Of a stretch of 64,000 bases of DNA, positions 1 to 11,355 are shown in pieces. How positions within the stretch are numbered: the stretch's first letter is position 1; every line of letters starts with the position of its first letter. The DNA comes from Carposina sasakii (Eukaryota > Arthropoda > Insecta > Lepidoptera > Carposinidae). The notes under the pieces are model-generated. The model was given only the letters and a program-made list of their open reading frames with translations. It was not told the DNA's origin and ran no database searches. A program made the translations under genes and the position numbers. The stretch lies in NCBI GenBank assembly GCA_014607495.2, contig CP053148.1, positions 12,028,001 through 12,092,000 of the forward strand, written 5' to 3'.

Positions 1-2284
1 TGAAGCCAGTTCTTCTTTATGGCAAAACCAACATTAGGCTTGACAGGCCGCATGATTCTTCTATTACTATTTCACTGTTTTAGTGAAGTCGCGTCAATGG
101 TTTAATGTACTTACCGGTGAAAAGAAATACTTTTATTATTTCGGTTACACTGTTGGCTTCGAGCTCTGCATGTGATTACAGCACAACAAGGCATTTTTAG
201 TAAATTATAGGTGAATTATTGTAGCCGTGCACTGAACGAAGCGCCCGAGCCGACTGAGCTCGATTTTTGCGAAGTTTGATCATCGGCTCATAACCTTGGC
301 GCACGTGCCCCGCCTACAAGTCAATTCTAGCCTATATTACCTGTTCTGTGTGCACAACCTAATCCGATCACTGGGGGGCAATTCGTGAAAATTTTAACCA
401 ACCACTAACGACCCGTTAACGAAACGCGGTGCGAAGCAATATATACTTACCGCTTGAGTAATAAGGTACATTTTAGCACGCAGCAGTCGCGAGTATGACA
501 GAATAAAAACAGATATTTGTCTCGTGCTGTGGGGTTAGCACGAAAAATATGTGAGAAAGTAACGAAACGTAAACGATAGCAAAATATATGAGGTTAGGAT
601 AAGCGCCTCTATCGGACGTAAATGGAACGAATACACGGTAGCACGAACATGTTTTAATAGGTATTCGTATCGTAAAGTAAACGTCAGACATTTTTAAGGA
701 AATCGGCAGCACAAACCTAATTTTACATACGATAACGTAAATTCGAAGGCTGGCTATCGAGTTTTACGATAGCTTTCTCACTTGAATTTTGTGGTGAGAA
801 AAATGCGTAAACATGTTATTTAAATTTTTTACTCTTTACTAAGCCATTTTAATTACTTATTTCCTTTCAAACTTCATCTTACAATGAAATCGATTATAGA
901 GCTCCTTAATAAAGCAAATATTGGGATTTGACATTCTAATTAAGTTGAGGGTTATGCTAATTTAACAATATCCCCGTCCTTGGATAAATCACGGAGCTAG
1001 TCGGGTCGTTTGACCCGTGGCTGATTTGAGAGACGTCATCGCTTTTCTTATATATCACCTCGAGATTTTGGTTTGTTAACGTGTAAAGTGCTTATAGGTT
1101 GTAACTACACAATCTTTGTATTTAATGTAAACTATTTAATTGTCTATAACCAACGAGCGTGTTAAAATGGTAACTAGTATAAAATAACCGTTTAAAATTT
1201 TTCAGATTAACACATTTAGAAGATGCGGATGCAAGAGCAACTAGATAGAAATTTATTGAATAATATTCGAACGAATTATTACGAAATCAGATTTTTTTAA
1301 TTCGCTTGTTCACCTGGTTATTTCAATGTGTTAAGTATTGCAATGTCAATTCCCTTTTAAATTCTCCCGCCATTCTTTTGTCATATTCCTTCATTCAAGT
1401 TCATTCCGTCCTCGCAACCATTCTCTCCTATTCCCATCAATCACTCACTCACCACTCTCTCTCTCTTCGTTCGGCTCCCATTGTGTGCGCACCTAATCCT
1501 CTCGTGTAATTAATAAATAACATAAAACAACAAAAAACCAGCTAAACCCACAAAATATTACGATAAACAAACAAGAAGACAGTGGCGGTATTAATAGGTT
1601 TTCGGGGCGCCCCGCAACGATCACGGCGTGCACCTGTACCTACGTAAGTCCTTGTGAATTATTTCCTCTCCATTGCCTTAGATCACCTTACAGTCCACAT
1701 ATTCAACACAATGTATCGCTATAAAACCCCCTGTATAGTAATGTATGTCATTTTACCCTCATTTTACTTAAAAGTAAGACTTATAAAATAATAGTAATGT
1801 TGTATTTATAAATTTATTTAACGAAAACAATAAAATTTGTACAAAATGTCAAATAACACCAATATTTATGTGTATACCTACAATTACAAAACCGGTCTCA
1901 CATGCGTCGAACGCTGTTATCTAAAACTCTGTTTTATTTCATAAAACTGAAAATACGAATTAATGGAGCTATGTGTGTTTATTTAATGTAAACCTGGACG
2001 GCGGCTAATCTAAAAACACGAGGAACAAATGATGCGGCAGTAAATTATAACTTGATTATCCCAACTGAACGAGCACTCGTTTCCGAATCGTAATTTTTTG
2101 GGAGTTTGCAGAGGTGTTATATAATTTGGTGTTTATAAATTACCAAGTTACACTCAAAATTAGATAATATAAAAATCTTATTACTCGTGAATGACTAAAT
2201 ATTGAAATAGATTGTTAGGAAATGTATGATATTTATTACGTCAATCACGAAAATCTTCTTCCTGCCTTATTCTAAATCACTTGC
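1..2284. other. AT-rich intergenic or intronic DNA, no gene seen
   Basis: No open frame here has a recognisable motif. Positions 371-459 form a dispersed repeat, ending in a block that reads gcaatatatacttaccgctt, that recurs at 60,431-60,515. A pyrimidine-rich tract lies at about 1,365-1,490; the small frame there has no domain and is probably a composition effect. If the exon at 8,131-8,360 is real, this stretch would lie in its next intron. Confidence 0.6.
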
Positions 2285-2285
2285 G

Positions 2286-2490
2286 GTCGGCGCAACGTGT
2301 AGGTACTCTCCATTCATTCATTTCTAGTATCCGTTATCTTATTAGTTACTCCCAGTTACAGGCATAACCATCCACCACTTCTTGAGTCTAACTCTTTCTT
2401 TGTAACAATTCATATTTATGCCCAACGTTCTCTTATATGCTTTTCACCCCTTCGCTTTATAATACCATACTAAAACAAACCTACTTCGTA
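2286..2490 (-). pseudogene. LINE reverse-transcriptase C-terminal scrap (RTE-like)
   Basis: Read on the minus strand this matches the same degenerate C-terminal segment as 43,045-43,250, including the stretch that reads (R)KKCWMDCVRED in the better copy. That segment is typical of the tail end of RTE-like ORFs in Lepidoptera. Frameshifts and stops leave only a trace of coding sequence. A related scrap continues at 2,860-2,990 after a MITE. Confidence 0.5.
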
Positions 2491-2579
2491 TGTGACTGGC
2501 GCAACTTTCAAACTATTTCTTATATACTCAATCCTTGTCTTATTCTATTCTTGTAACATGAAACATAGATCTCAACATT

Positions 2580-2741
2580 GGGCGTTTTTCTAATAGACGA
2601 AACGACCACGACATCTAGTATAGGCGGCCGTGTCGTGGTCGTGTCGTCTAATGGAAAAACGAGCCATACTATTTTAATACATTTTTGCTTCCGAAAAAGC
2701 CGTGGTCGTGTCGTGGCGGAGTCGTCTAGTGGAAAACGCCC
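2580..2741. mobile_element. Palindromic MITE, GGGCGTTTTTC... family
   Basis: The terminal inverted repeats begin GGGCGTTTTTC and contain the words ACGACCACGACA and TGTCGTGGTCGTGTCGTC. The element is about 162 bp with no coding potential; the two open frames over it are a by-product of the palindrome. ATT lies on both flanks and may be a 3-bp target duplication. Relatives occur at 5,871-5,936 (a ~65-bp minimal hairpin) and about 47,715-47,825. Confidence 0.7.
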
Positions 2742-2754
2742 ATTCACAGCTCGC

Positions 2755-2990
2755 TTACATGCACTTGATTTTCATCCTTCTTTACAGTCCAGCATTCAGC
2801 TCCATACAAAACGACGACAGGATATTTTTACGGTCATTGTGCACCGGCATCTGTGTACAGTATGAAAAATACCCGTGACCTGTCGCCATTTCATCCAGTC
2901 TAAACTAATTCGATGTTTTATATCTGGGCCTGTTTTCCCATGCCCTTGTAAGACTAAGCCAAAGTACATGGAGTTGGAACAGACTGACAC
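2755..2990 (-). repeat. LINE scrap, continuation of RTE-like family
   Basis: The words ccatttcatccagtctaaac and the neighbouring text resemble 50,480-50,600, another degraded RTE-like segment. Nothing is translatable over a useful length. It probably belonged to the same insertion as 2,286-2,490, split by the MITE. Confidence 0.4.
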
Positions 2991-3057
2991 AATCTAGTGA
3001 TATGGCCACAGTGATCTGTTAAGACCTCCGTAATCGGATGTATCGAATAAAGAAATT

Positions 3058-3635
3058 AATAAAATTTAGGTAAAAAAACCTTTTTAAAAACAAGCTTTTA
3101 TTTAAATGCGCTAAAAAGAAAAAATAAACTTTTACACTAAAACTTTTACTGTTAATTTATAACGTCATTTCAAATTTAACACATTTGACACAATTTATAT
3201 GTTATAAAAGCTTGTCGCGACATTTAAGTAGGTGAGGCCGTGCCGAGGACTGAGTGGCATGATGACATGATGTCGTGAACATACCACCTCGGGGCACCGG
3301 GGCGAACCCTGTTGTATATTACTCTCTTACTCTTCTACACGAAGCTCTGGAAGGGTCGACGGATATTTCTTCGATATGCGTGGGAACAATATGGGATAAT
3401 CTGAAACATCAACACAAAGATGCTGCCTAATAAATATTTAAAAGTAAGAACGTAAATACGAGTACTTAAATGTCGCGACAAGCTTTTATAAAATATAAAT
3501 TGTGTCAAATGTGTTAAATTTGAAATGACGTTATAAATTAACAGTAAAAGTTTTAGTGTAAAAGTTTATTTTTTCTTTTTAGCGCATTTAAATAAAAGCT
3601 TGTTTTTAAAAAGGTTTTTTTACCTAAATTTTATT
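3058..3635. repeat. Foldback element with ~170-bp inverted arms
   Basis: The left arm (3,058-3,231) and right arm (3,466-3,635) are nearly perfect reverse complements. The outer end reads AATAAAATTTAGGTAAAAAAAC and the inner end TAAATGTCGCGACAAGC. The spacer of about 235 bp is GC-richer. There is no open frame. The arm contains ATAAAAGCTTGT, also seen in the tails at about 4,103 and 4,762, so the arm probably grew from the tail of a dispersed repeat. Confidence 0.8.
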
Positions 3636-3649
3636 TTATATTTTTTAGT

Positions 3650-4131
3650 TTTCACCTGGTAAGTTCCTAAGTCGGTTCATCTCATTCAACGCATCATTAT
3701 TGCAAGGTCGTTTGCCAGTTAATTTTGAACAGTCCAGCTCTTCAATGAGGAGCCCTTTTAATGACTTCACCCTACTCAATTGCTTAAAAATATCTGTTTC
3801 AAAATAGATTTTCAAGTTTTAGAAGTCCGCCATATTGGATTAAGAGTGACGTCACATTTTTTTCGAGTTACTCTCAGCTAGCCCTTTAATTTGATACCCA
3901 TATTGTAGGAATGCATTAAAAATAATTGGTCCGCCATTGTGGGTATGCCGCCATGTTGGATTTAGAATGACGTCACACAGTTAATCATGCATTGTCATCC
4001 GAACTGAACGTGCTCACCAAATTTCAGCCCAATCGGTTGAGGGCAAGTGCCTTAAAATTGAGTTGTAAGATTTCACCCGAACAAACATACATTGCAAGTT
4101 AAATAAAAGCTTGTAAAAAAAAACGCAGGGT
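3650..4131 (+). repeat. Dispersed SINE-like repeat with TGACGTCAC blocks
   Basis: Two similar blocks, ccgccatattggattaagag then tgacgtcac at about 3,830, and ccgccatgttggatttagaa then tgacgtcac at about 3,950, are followed by a tail that reads acattgcaagttaaataaaagc and an A-run. The A-run end suggests a retroposed element copied in the plus direction. No Pol III box was confidently found. Confidence 0.45.
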
Positions 4132-5019
4132 GCAACACGGTCAGATGAGGTTGACTTTAGGTCCTAAGATATAAGTCGAACCCACCTACACTAAAATAAC
4201 ATTCAAAATCAAATATAGTCATCATGCCTACTGCCGAAGTGCAAAATGGCATCTGGCTTCCACCAACATCATAAAATTTGAATGGAATGTTTGGGATATT
4301 TAAATAATTTAGATGTTAAATATATAACATCTTATTTAATAACGCAAATAACATCTAGGTACCATTTCCAGCTACTACAATTATGTTCTAAAAGGACAAA
4401 TCCCAATGGTAAATCGTAATTAATTCAAATCTTGTCGGTCAACGTGTGTCCGGCCAGAAGTGGACGCAGAGTCCGAGTTCTCATTAAAACTTTGGCTCAA
4501 ACAGAATTCTGAATTCTGAAATACCGTGTAACAATGCTGTAGAATATGGATCTGACCGTAGAACGTTTCTAAACATGTTGCTAACGAGTAAATACAAAAT
4601 GTACTCGTATTCATCTAATATTCCTCTTATGGAAAATAGCTGTAGGTTGGTGGTAGGTAGGTATTTGGTAACTAAAACCAGTGGCTGAACTCCGTAATTA
4701 AACGACGCAACCCTATCGAGTTTGGGCTTCTTTGTTTGATCAGTTCATTTTATTAAAAAATAATAAAAGCTTGTTTCAAAAAAAGGTTTTTTAAACTGAA
4801 GCTTTTTTAGTTTGTGTCTAGTGGAAATACACTTATCCCCGCGCCGTAGAGTAATGACAATCAACAACAAAACAAACATACAATTTTATTCGCAATCCAA
4901 AGAGGTTTTATATATAGCGCTCGTCTATGTTTATGCAGACGCCTCCAGACCGCTGCGCACGAACACGCACGAGCTGAAGTTCGTATCTGCAGCTATCCAC
5001 TCGCCACGGATCAGACGCA
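4132..5019. other. No gene seen
   Basis: AT-rich sequence with an isolated ATAAAAGCTTGT tail piece at about 4,760. An octamer TACTCGTA lies at 4,602-4,609. The open frames here show no domain. Confidence 0.5.
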
Positions 5020-5398
5020 CTGCCACTAACATGTCTGTATTTACTACGGACGATACCCTTCCTACGATGCGTGTTGGTGCGGACTGGTATGCGTCCGCTC
5101 ACAATTATCACCGCGGATCCAATGCACCGCAACTGACACGTCTGTGTTTACCACGGACGATACGGTGCGTGTCGGTGCGGGCTGGTCTACTTCTGCCCAC
5201 AATTATCACCGCGGATCCAATGCACCGCAACGGACATGTCTGTGTTTACCACGGACGATACGGTGCGTATCGTTGCGGGGTGGTCCATGTCCGCCCACAA
5301 TTATCACCGCGGATCCAACGCACTGCGACGGATTACCACGGACGGTGCGGGCTGGTCCGCGTCCGTCCGTAATATCACGCACCGTAGGAAGGAACCCA
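5020..5398. repeat. Tandem repeat, ~98-bp unit, three to four copies
   Basis: The phrase cacaattatcaccgcggatc begins at about 5,099, 5,199 and 5,296, so the period is 97-99 bp. Each unit also carries gtctgtgtttaccacggacg or a variant. The block is GC- and CpG-rich compared with its flanks. Long open frames run through it in several frames on both strands, which is what a stop-poor GC repeat gives by chance; I do not call a protein. Confidence 0.85.
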
Positions 5399-5870
5399 CC
5401 TTAAGAGGGGTGTTCTCTCAGGCGATGAGCTAGCAACTTATCACTGACTAACATCTAGCCCCACTATTCTAACCGTAACAACCGTGCAGTTCGGGCTACC
5501 CCATTTTCGAGAGCATAGCCGTGTATAATGGTGCTATAATGTACTCGTAGAATAGGCACTTTCTAGGCAAACATGTACCACCTTAGGCCGCATCTTGCTT
5601 AACATCAGGTACGATGGCGGTCAAATGTTTGATGTACAACATGTACAATGACAATGGACAAGACAGCATAGATAAATAAAGCACACATTGACGGATATTT
5701 TTTCTTCTTTGATTTAAAAACAAAATCAGCCGCGACAAGTGTGATTTCGTCAGCCATTAATTTGCAGGCAATTAGTTGCTAAGACCAGGTGCAGCCACAA
5801 AATGCAGAAAATTGTATCCCGTTAAGAATTTAAAGCGAATAAACCTTGATGCAAAAAGGCGACCCCAATG
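5399..5870. other. No gene; SINE-like scrap
   Basis: The piece gttcgggctaccccattttc at about 5,490 resembles parts of 10,434-10,570 and 31,050-31,110, a degraded dispersed repeat. An octamer TACTCGTA lies at 5,542-5,549. Confidence 0.4.
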
Positions 5871-5936
5871 CGCGTTTTTCCACTAAACGACACGACCACG
5901 ACACGCATGGTCGTGTGGTTTAGTAGAAAAACGCCC
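5871..5936. mobile_element. Minimal 65-bp hairpin MITE
   Basis: The two arms, starting cgcgtttttccactaaacga and ending in the complement that finishes agtagaaaaacgcc, fold back over nearly the whole length. It is the smallest member of the family at 2,580-2,741. ATG lies on both flanks and may be the target duplication. Confidence 0.65.
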
Positions 5937-6738
5937 ATGTGCACAACTTACAGCCATAGAGTATTAATTTTTATTTTTTTTTTTAGTTTATCCCGAAGGA
6001 AAGGCAAGGGGAACTAAGCCCATACAGCCATTGTCTTTAGTAAATGATTTCTGAATTTATGATGGATGATAATGATGATGATGAATGGAAACGTCGGGAA
6101 AATCCTCAAGAACAAGTGTAAAGTTAGTCAAAATGAAAAATTATTGCAGAAACAACTTACATGCACCCATGAAGAGATCGTAATCCGGCTAAAATTTTAC
6201 TCGGCTTACCTGCGTATAAAACCATGCACACGCACTAGATTTACACCACAAGTAATCAAAATATAACTTATCTACCAGAAAACATCACCTTACGGACACA
6301 TGCAAACCATTTACAAATAATTTTTGATTTTCACAAGAAAATTACACCTGCACCCTTCCAGCTTTTCCCGCCGAATCTTCGTATTAATATTATGAATTGG
6401 TGTAGTGCCATTTCCGAAAAATTATATTAAAGTGAATTCTACCAATTTTGGTATTAAATTTGTAATTTAAAGAGAATCTATCGTCCAAAATGTTGTTGAC
6501 AATTCTAAATAACTTCCTGGTATGTTTGGTTATACTCGTTATCAGGAAAATGTGTAATAGATTGAATATGCTATGAATTCGCTATTTGGAGAAATATCAG
6601 AGTTATAAAGTATATTTTAGAGGTTTTGCGTTTGTGTTATATACATAAATACCTACCTATCTACTGTTGACAATTTTTATGTTAAAAATGAAGAATGTTT
6701 TTGTGAAGGAGTTTGCGTAATACTAAATAGGTAATAGG
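5937..6738. other. No gene seen
   Basis: AT-rich. A short (GAT)n run lies at about 6,063-6,086. The phrase gcaaaccatttacaaataat at about 6,302 recurs, slightly changed, at about 48,875, inside a block that distinguishes two tandem copies there. Confidence 0.5.
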
Positions 6739-6875
6739 GTCGATTCCGGCAGTCACACTTAAACCTAAACCTAATCTTAGTCAGGTCTATCTCTCTCTGT
6801 TCAAAACATAAGTGGCTGAGAGAGAAAAGGACAGGTAGGACTAATTTTACGTTTAGTGTGACTGCCGGAATCGAC
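6739..6875. mobile_element. Palindromic MITE, ~137 bp
   Basis: The ends are inverted copies of GTCGATTCCGGCAGTCACAC, about 22 bp with few mismatches. An inner inverted pair, ctatctctctctg and ctgagagagaaa, strengthens the fold. No coding sequence. Confidence 0.75.
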
Positions 6876-8130
6876 AATATTGTCATCTTAAGTTTATAAT
6901 AATATTGCTCCAATTTTTATTACGGTATTATGAATGCAAGTTTTTTTTTTAAATAATTTACTTAAAGCTTGCTGACATTTAGTACAATATATTTACCAAG
7001 TGTGTACTTACCTAACTTTCCTCTCGGTTGTTAGAAAGTCTTCTCGGATTTTTTTATTATTTTTATTTTTTTTTTTATTTTTTATTTGATCAAAGATTTC
7101 TGGTAATACTTATTTATATTTAGTAAGGATATATAATATATTTAGTAGTTATAGTAGTATAATAGTAGTAGTATTTGTATAACTGTTAAATACATTTGAA
7201 GTTTGAAATTATGGTTCCTTCCACTTACTATCATTTTAAGTATAAAAATAACGGAACAGCAGAAATTACTTTCAATGTAATAAATCAATTAACAATAATA
7301 ATCAATGTATATGACCACAATCAAGAACATTTTATATCAAATTATATTTTGTTCTTTCTAAACTTCGGGCTTTAATTACTAAAATATTGCGATAACTTTG
7401 TTATTAAATTAAAAAGTTTGATAAATTCCTGTGAGTAGCGATATTTGAGATAAAATGATAGGCAGGCGATGAAAAATTAATTAAGTAGACCGTTCATTTA
7501 ATTTCATTTCCATCGAAACATTTCATGCCTAAATAGCATTATTTTATCGATGGACGTGCTGAAATGCCGATTTGATTTACCTACCATCTTAAAATAATAA
7601 TATGAGTAGGTACTAATGTCTAAAAATTACCTGAGTAGTTTATTTTTGAGCATTTTGTGGTTTTGAAAAATCGTTAGCAATACGCCAGAATACGCATATC
7701 ATCTGAAATCTGTATAATTCCGGTAAGTATGTACCTATTGTACACAATACCTAGAAATGTATCGAGTATCTGGGGCGTCCGGCCAGGTAATCTATGAAGT
7801 ATTTTTAATTTTATACTTTGCCTGGGTATTCTAAACAATACCGTAGTATTTCAGTACTAGTATTATACCATTATACGTACTATACAGATAGCCGGTAACA
7901 AATAGGTATATTATACATGAAAAAAAAAACACTGATCGTGATCGTCTAGGACTCATCGATAAATTAATTCACAAAGCATCGTGGTTTTTAAAAACGCAAA
8001 ACAGTTGCAAGAGTCATGCGAGAAGAACGCTGGGGAAACATTTGGTCAAATTCCTTGAATAGGCAAAGTATTAAAAGTATGAGATGAAAACCCAGACACA
8101 GTGTTCCCCTGGCGTGACGCGAGTACATAC
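6876..8130. other. AT-rich, probably intron of the gene at 8.1 kb
   Basis: No domain-bearing frame. If the exon at 8,131-8,360 (minus) is functional, the intron starts at 8,130 and runs leftward through this region; I could not find the next exon, so the intron probably extends past the window edge. Confidence 0.5.
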
Positions 8131-8360
8131 CTTCCCATCACTCTTCCTGTACGCATCATGCACTTTCCACACGAGGCCAGGCCCGGCGTTGCTGGACTCT
8201 TTCCCCACCTCGAAGTACTGCATGATAGGGTTATGCTCAAGCGGCGGTGGAGGTGGCTGGCTGTTCGCCGCATTCTTCAGCTTCGATATGATGGCCGACA
8301 TGGCTCGGCTTACCCGGCCAGGCCTTACTTCGGGCGGCGCTTGTCCGGACGATGTGCCAG
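8131..8360 (-). CDS. SCYL2: Exon with start codon of a SCYL2-type SCY1-like pseudokinase
   Basis: Read on the minus strand, a 3' splice site (tatttttacag, just right of 8,360) is followed by ~59 nt of leader, an ATG at 8,301-8,299, and 57 codons that end exactly at AAG|GTATGT, giving a phase-0 donor at 8,130. The peptide starts MSAIISKLKN, has a proline run (residues 16-20), then NPIMQYFEVGK and PGLVWKVHDAYRKSDGK. The order N-P-[IV]-x3-F-[DE]-V-G ... G-L-x-W-K-[IV] ... K-S is what I know from the N-terminus of SCYL2 (CVAK104), a clathrin-associated pseudokinase of the trans-Golgi and endosome. Codons are GC-rich against an AT-rich background, as expected of a real exon. The leader is open in frame, so an upstream start cannot be excluded. 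No other exon of this gene is certain in the window. A translated search and transcript data would settle both identity and activity. Confidence 0.55.
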
Positions 8361-8398
8361 CTGTAAAAATATACATATAAATATATATATATATATCA

Positions 8399-8728
8399 CA
8401 GGGTGATTTTTGGTACAACGTTCCCGAAAACTACGGAATCTCACGTAGTGACTCACGGTCACCTCATCATCACGATCATTTTTCTCCATGGAAGCATACT
8501 TGGGAGGTGTCTGGTTTTCAAGATATTAGGGTCCAAAGTTAAGTAAATAGACTGCGTTTTCCTGCATAAAAGCACATTGACCATGTACCAAGATTTTTTC
8601 ACGAGAAATAATTATTATCTGTGAAATAAAAATTATATCGTTTCCCAGCATTTTTTTTGGCATAAACTTACTTTATTTAATGTATAGAGTACGTACCCTT
8701 CGTTAAGGGTGGTAACGAAAAGACACTG
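8399..8728. mobile_element. TA-flanked MITE, CAGGGTG family, copy 1 (330 bp)
   Basis: The left end reads CAGGGTGATTTTTGGTAC and the right end ..CACTG followed by TA. It lies in the presumed intron just upstream of the 8.1-kb exon, 38 bp from the splice acceptor. Compared with the other four copies it has a ~20-bp extra block after ggaatctc and lacks the middle segment around gtccagtgttta, so it has both gained and lost sequence. Confidence 0.8.
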
Positions 8729-9291
8729 TATATTTTGGCGAAAAGTTAACATGTCTGACGGTAAAAGCTTATAATACCTATTTAGAATGTTGCGATGCGT
8801 CTCTAAGCGTCGCGCGGCACTGCGCGAAAATAATGTGCGCGTTGCGTCTCCTTGTGATCATTAGGTAGCTGCCTGTACCATGCACCTTTTTTACATTGTC
8901 ATATGCATGAAAATAAAATAATACAAATATGAAATAAATAAAGAATGAACGAATGTAATAGACATGAATGAATGATTTTCTACGCGTACTGAAAGAGCAT
9001 AGAGAACCAGATATGATTTCCATAATCGCATCTTCAGTAAAACATACACACAATTACAGTTTTTATTTAATTTTACAGGAGAGGAGCCATTTCAAGATGT
9101 TTAGGCATTTTCTGCGTACTTACTGCACATTTTTGCAATTTTTGTGAATCGTGCCCATGTTCTACTGAAGGTGCGATTCGTGTTAGTGAAAAAATATTTT
9201 TCCATCGCAACCAGTAATTAAGTTAATTTCAAACATCACAGCGAAGTTGCATGCTATTTGGTTCTAGCGTAACATCAGCGTTGCAGGTAAT
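8729..9291. other. No gene seen
   Basis: AT-rich sequence with a small GC patch at about 8,790-8,850. The minus-strand open frame there has no recognisable domain. Confidence 0.5.
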
Positions 9292-9323
9292 ACTCTTCCT
9301 GTACGCATCATGCACTTTCCACA
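9292..9323 (-). repeat. 32-bp copy of a piece of the 8.1-kb exon
   Basis: The 32 nt starting actcttcctgtacgcatcat and ending tttccaca are identical to exon positions 8,140-8,171. Nothing on either side matches the exon, so this is a short internal fragment in the same orientation, 1.15 kb away. It has no intron boundary or poly-A tail, so it is not a processed pseudogene. Confidence 0.85.
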
Positions 9324-10433
9324 AAAAAAATACTACGCTGAGCTGGGACCATTTTGCTGGCACATCACACACCACAATCATGTTAGTTTAAGTTTTATAT
9401 TTTATTGTTGTGTTGTTTCATGTTTACTATGTTATGTGTGTTGTTTTAGTAAATAAATATTTTTGTATTGTATTATATAGTAAGTTTAATTTAGTAATAA
9501 TACAATTTCAAAACTCAAAACTTATGCGGCGGCGAAGCGGTAGTTTCACACGCGAATGCGAAATACGTTGGTTTATCGAAAAGTTTACATGTGATCCTAT
9601 TTATTTTATCTAAAACTAAACAAAGCAATATAACATAAATCCGACTTATCTAAAACAACGAACGAAGTAAAAGCCAACAATCCGCTTTTGGCCGAAGTAT
9701 TATGCACGCCAGCTTATTTTGTTCGAGAATGTCCGAAAGCGAAGTGTTTGCTTCCTTGGTATCGCTCGTACACAACATTCGAATTCGCTTTTCAATTACT
9801 ACATGGTACTTAACGCGAAGGTAATTTCGATAAAAAGTGAAATGAATATTCTAACCAGCACTCATTAAACGGCCTATTGAATCTGACCAACTTTTAAAAT
9901 AGTATTTAATTAAGCTTAATTGCCGTCCTTTCAATAAACGAACTACGCTCCAGGCCACATAATGAATACCAACGGACTGACCTTCTGTCTATGGTTGCCA
10001 CCCCATTATAAATACATAATTCATTATAGGTTCACTTTAGTACCTTGTTTTATTTTTGTAAGCCGTAAAAACACACTAGAAAAGGTAATTAATTATATTA
10101 AGTGTTTTTCTTGGTTACGTTTTTCTTAATTGTTTTTTTTTGCCTATATTTAAATAATACCTAATTCTGATAAGTGTAAGTAACGAAGTAATAAGCGAAA
10201 CATTTTTTTACAATTTCTCTCCTTACTCCTATCTCTTAACTTTGGTAGCCCTACTCTCTGATCCGAAAATAACTTTCTAGAGACAGATCGTGTAACAATT
10301 AAATTCTAATTTCAAATCCTTTTCGCAAACATTTCCAAAATAATTTAATGAATAGGTACCTCGTCCAGCACGTACATTATATAGGTACATTACCTACAGA
10401 AAAATTACATACCTAGGTACTTATACTACACAC
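9324..10433. other. No gene seen
   Basis: AT-rich, no repeat family recognised. The 67-residue plus-strand frame at 9,410 is hydrophobic AT-rich translation with no domain. Confidence 0.5.
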
Positions 10434-10580
10434 GGCTGTGGTCCCGGAATGGGGTAGCCGGAACAGCAGAATCGTAAAAGAGACCCCACAGCCACGTTTA
10501 TTGCCTTACGACATGCACGGAGGGATATGTACTCGTATTCTTGTAAAGCCCCGCATCAGCACATGGGTAAACTAGTTTTT
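10434..10580. repeat. Dispersed SINE-like repeat
   Basis: Its last part, from atgcacggaggga to agccccgc, matches 60,940-60,981. In this copy the text reads tg-TACTCGTA-ttct, while the other reads tg-TA-ttct, so the two differ by exactly 6 bp at that point. No Pol III promoter was confidently found. Confidence 0.55.
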
Positions 10581-11347
10581 TATTTCCACATAATATATTT
10601 TAGGATTTTGTACTTAAAAAGGAAAAAAATAGGATCCTAATAAAATGTATAGCAATTTTAAAAACAGTCCCAATTCTGTTATTTTTAAATTTTGATATGA
10701 AGAAATTGACTGCACAAGCCATGATTACGTCACAATTGTTTCAGACCCCGACTCATATGTCAAGTTTTCTTTACCTTTGACGCTGTATCACGTATATGAC
10801 TGCACCTTTGTTCTTGAATATTGGTTAGTAACCTCGTTGAGTTAGGTTCTCTTTTGTATGCACTGTTTTTCGTACTTTTGTGTGTAGTAGACTTTTATAT
10901 TATACGATTTTTCAGAGAGATATGTAGAGATGTGCCACGGAAAAAAATTACATACGATCTTTAGAGTTTTTATGCATTGAATTAAATAGTTGAAAATCAG
11001 CCAGTTTCTCGAGAGTCAATAATGAATATGCGTCTGATATGAAAAAAGATTTTTTATATTTTATTCGAAAGATATTACAAATACAAACCGAATAGTGCAA
11101 AAGTAATATCAATCGGTTAGTAAATACCAAAGTTACTGGAGTTTTAAAGTTTGAAAAATTTAACGAATAAAATTTACAACATAAAAGGAGTATGTAAAAA
11201 CAAACAAATTTACCCATATTTTGAATTATCTCTTTGATTTAATAATACCTTATCTATTTATCTTATCTATTTACCTTATCTGCACCTATTAATAAACAAT
11301 TTTTATTGACAACAATACACAAAATATAAAATATTACGTTTATAAAA
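10581..11347. other. AT-rich, no gene seen
   Basis: The 89-residue minus-strand frame at 10,948-11,217 is AT-driven and has no domain. Confidence 0.5.
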
Positions 11348-11355
11348 CGTCGACG

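Noticed and set aside
1306..1509. Small secreted-protein-like frame
   Set aside because: Lies in a pyrimidine-rich tract; no splice signals or family.
4812..5433. Long open frames on both strands, up to 186 codons
   Set aside because: They run over the GC-rich tandem repeat in several frames at once and have no domain; stop-poor composition explains them.
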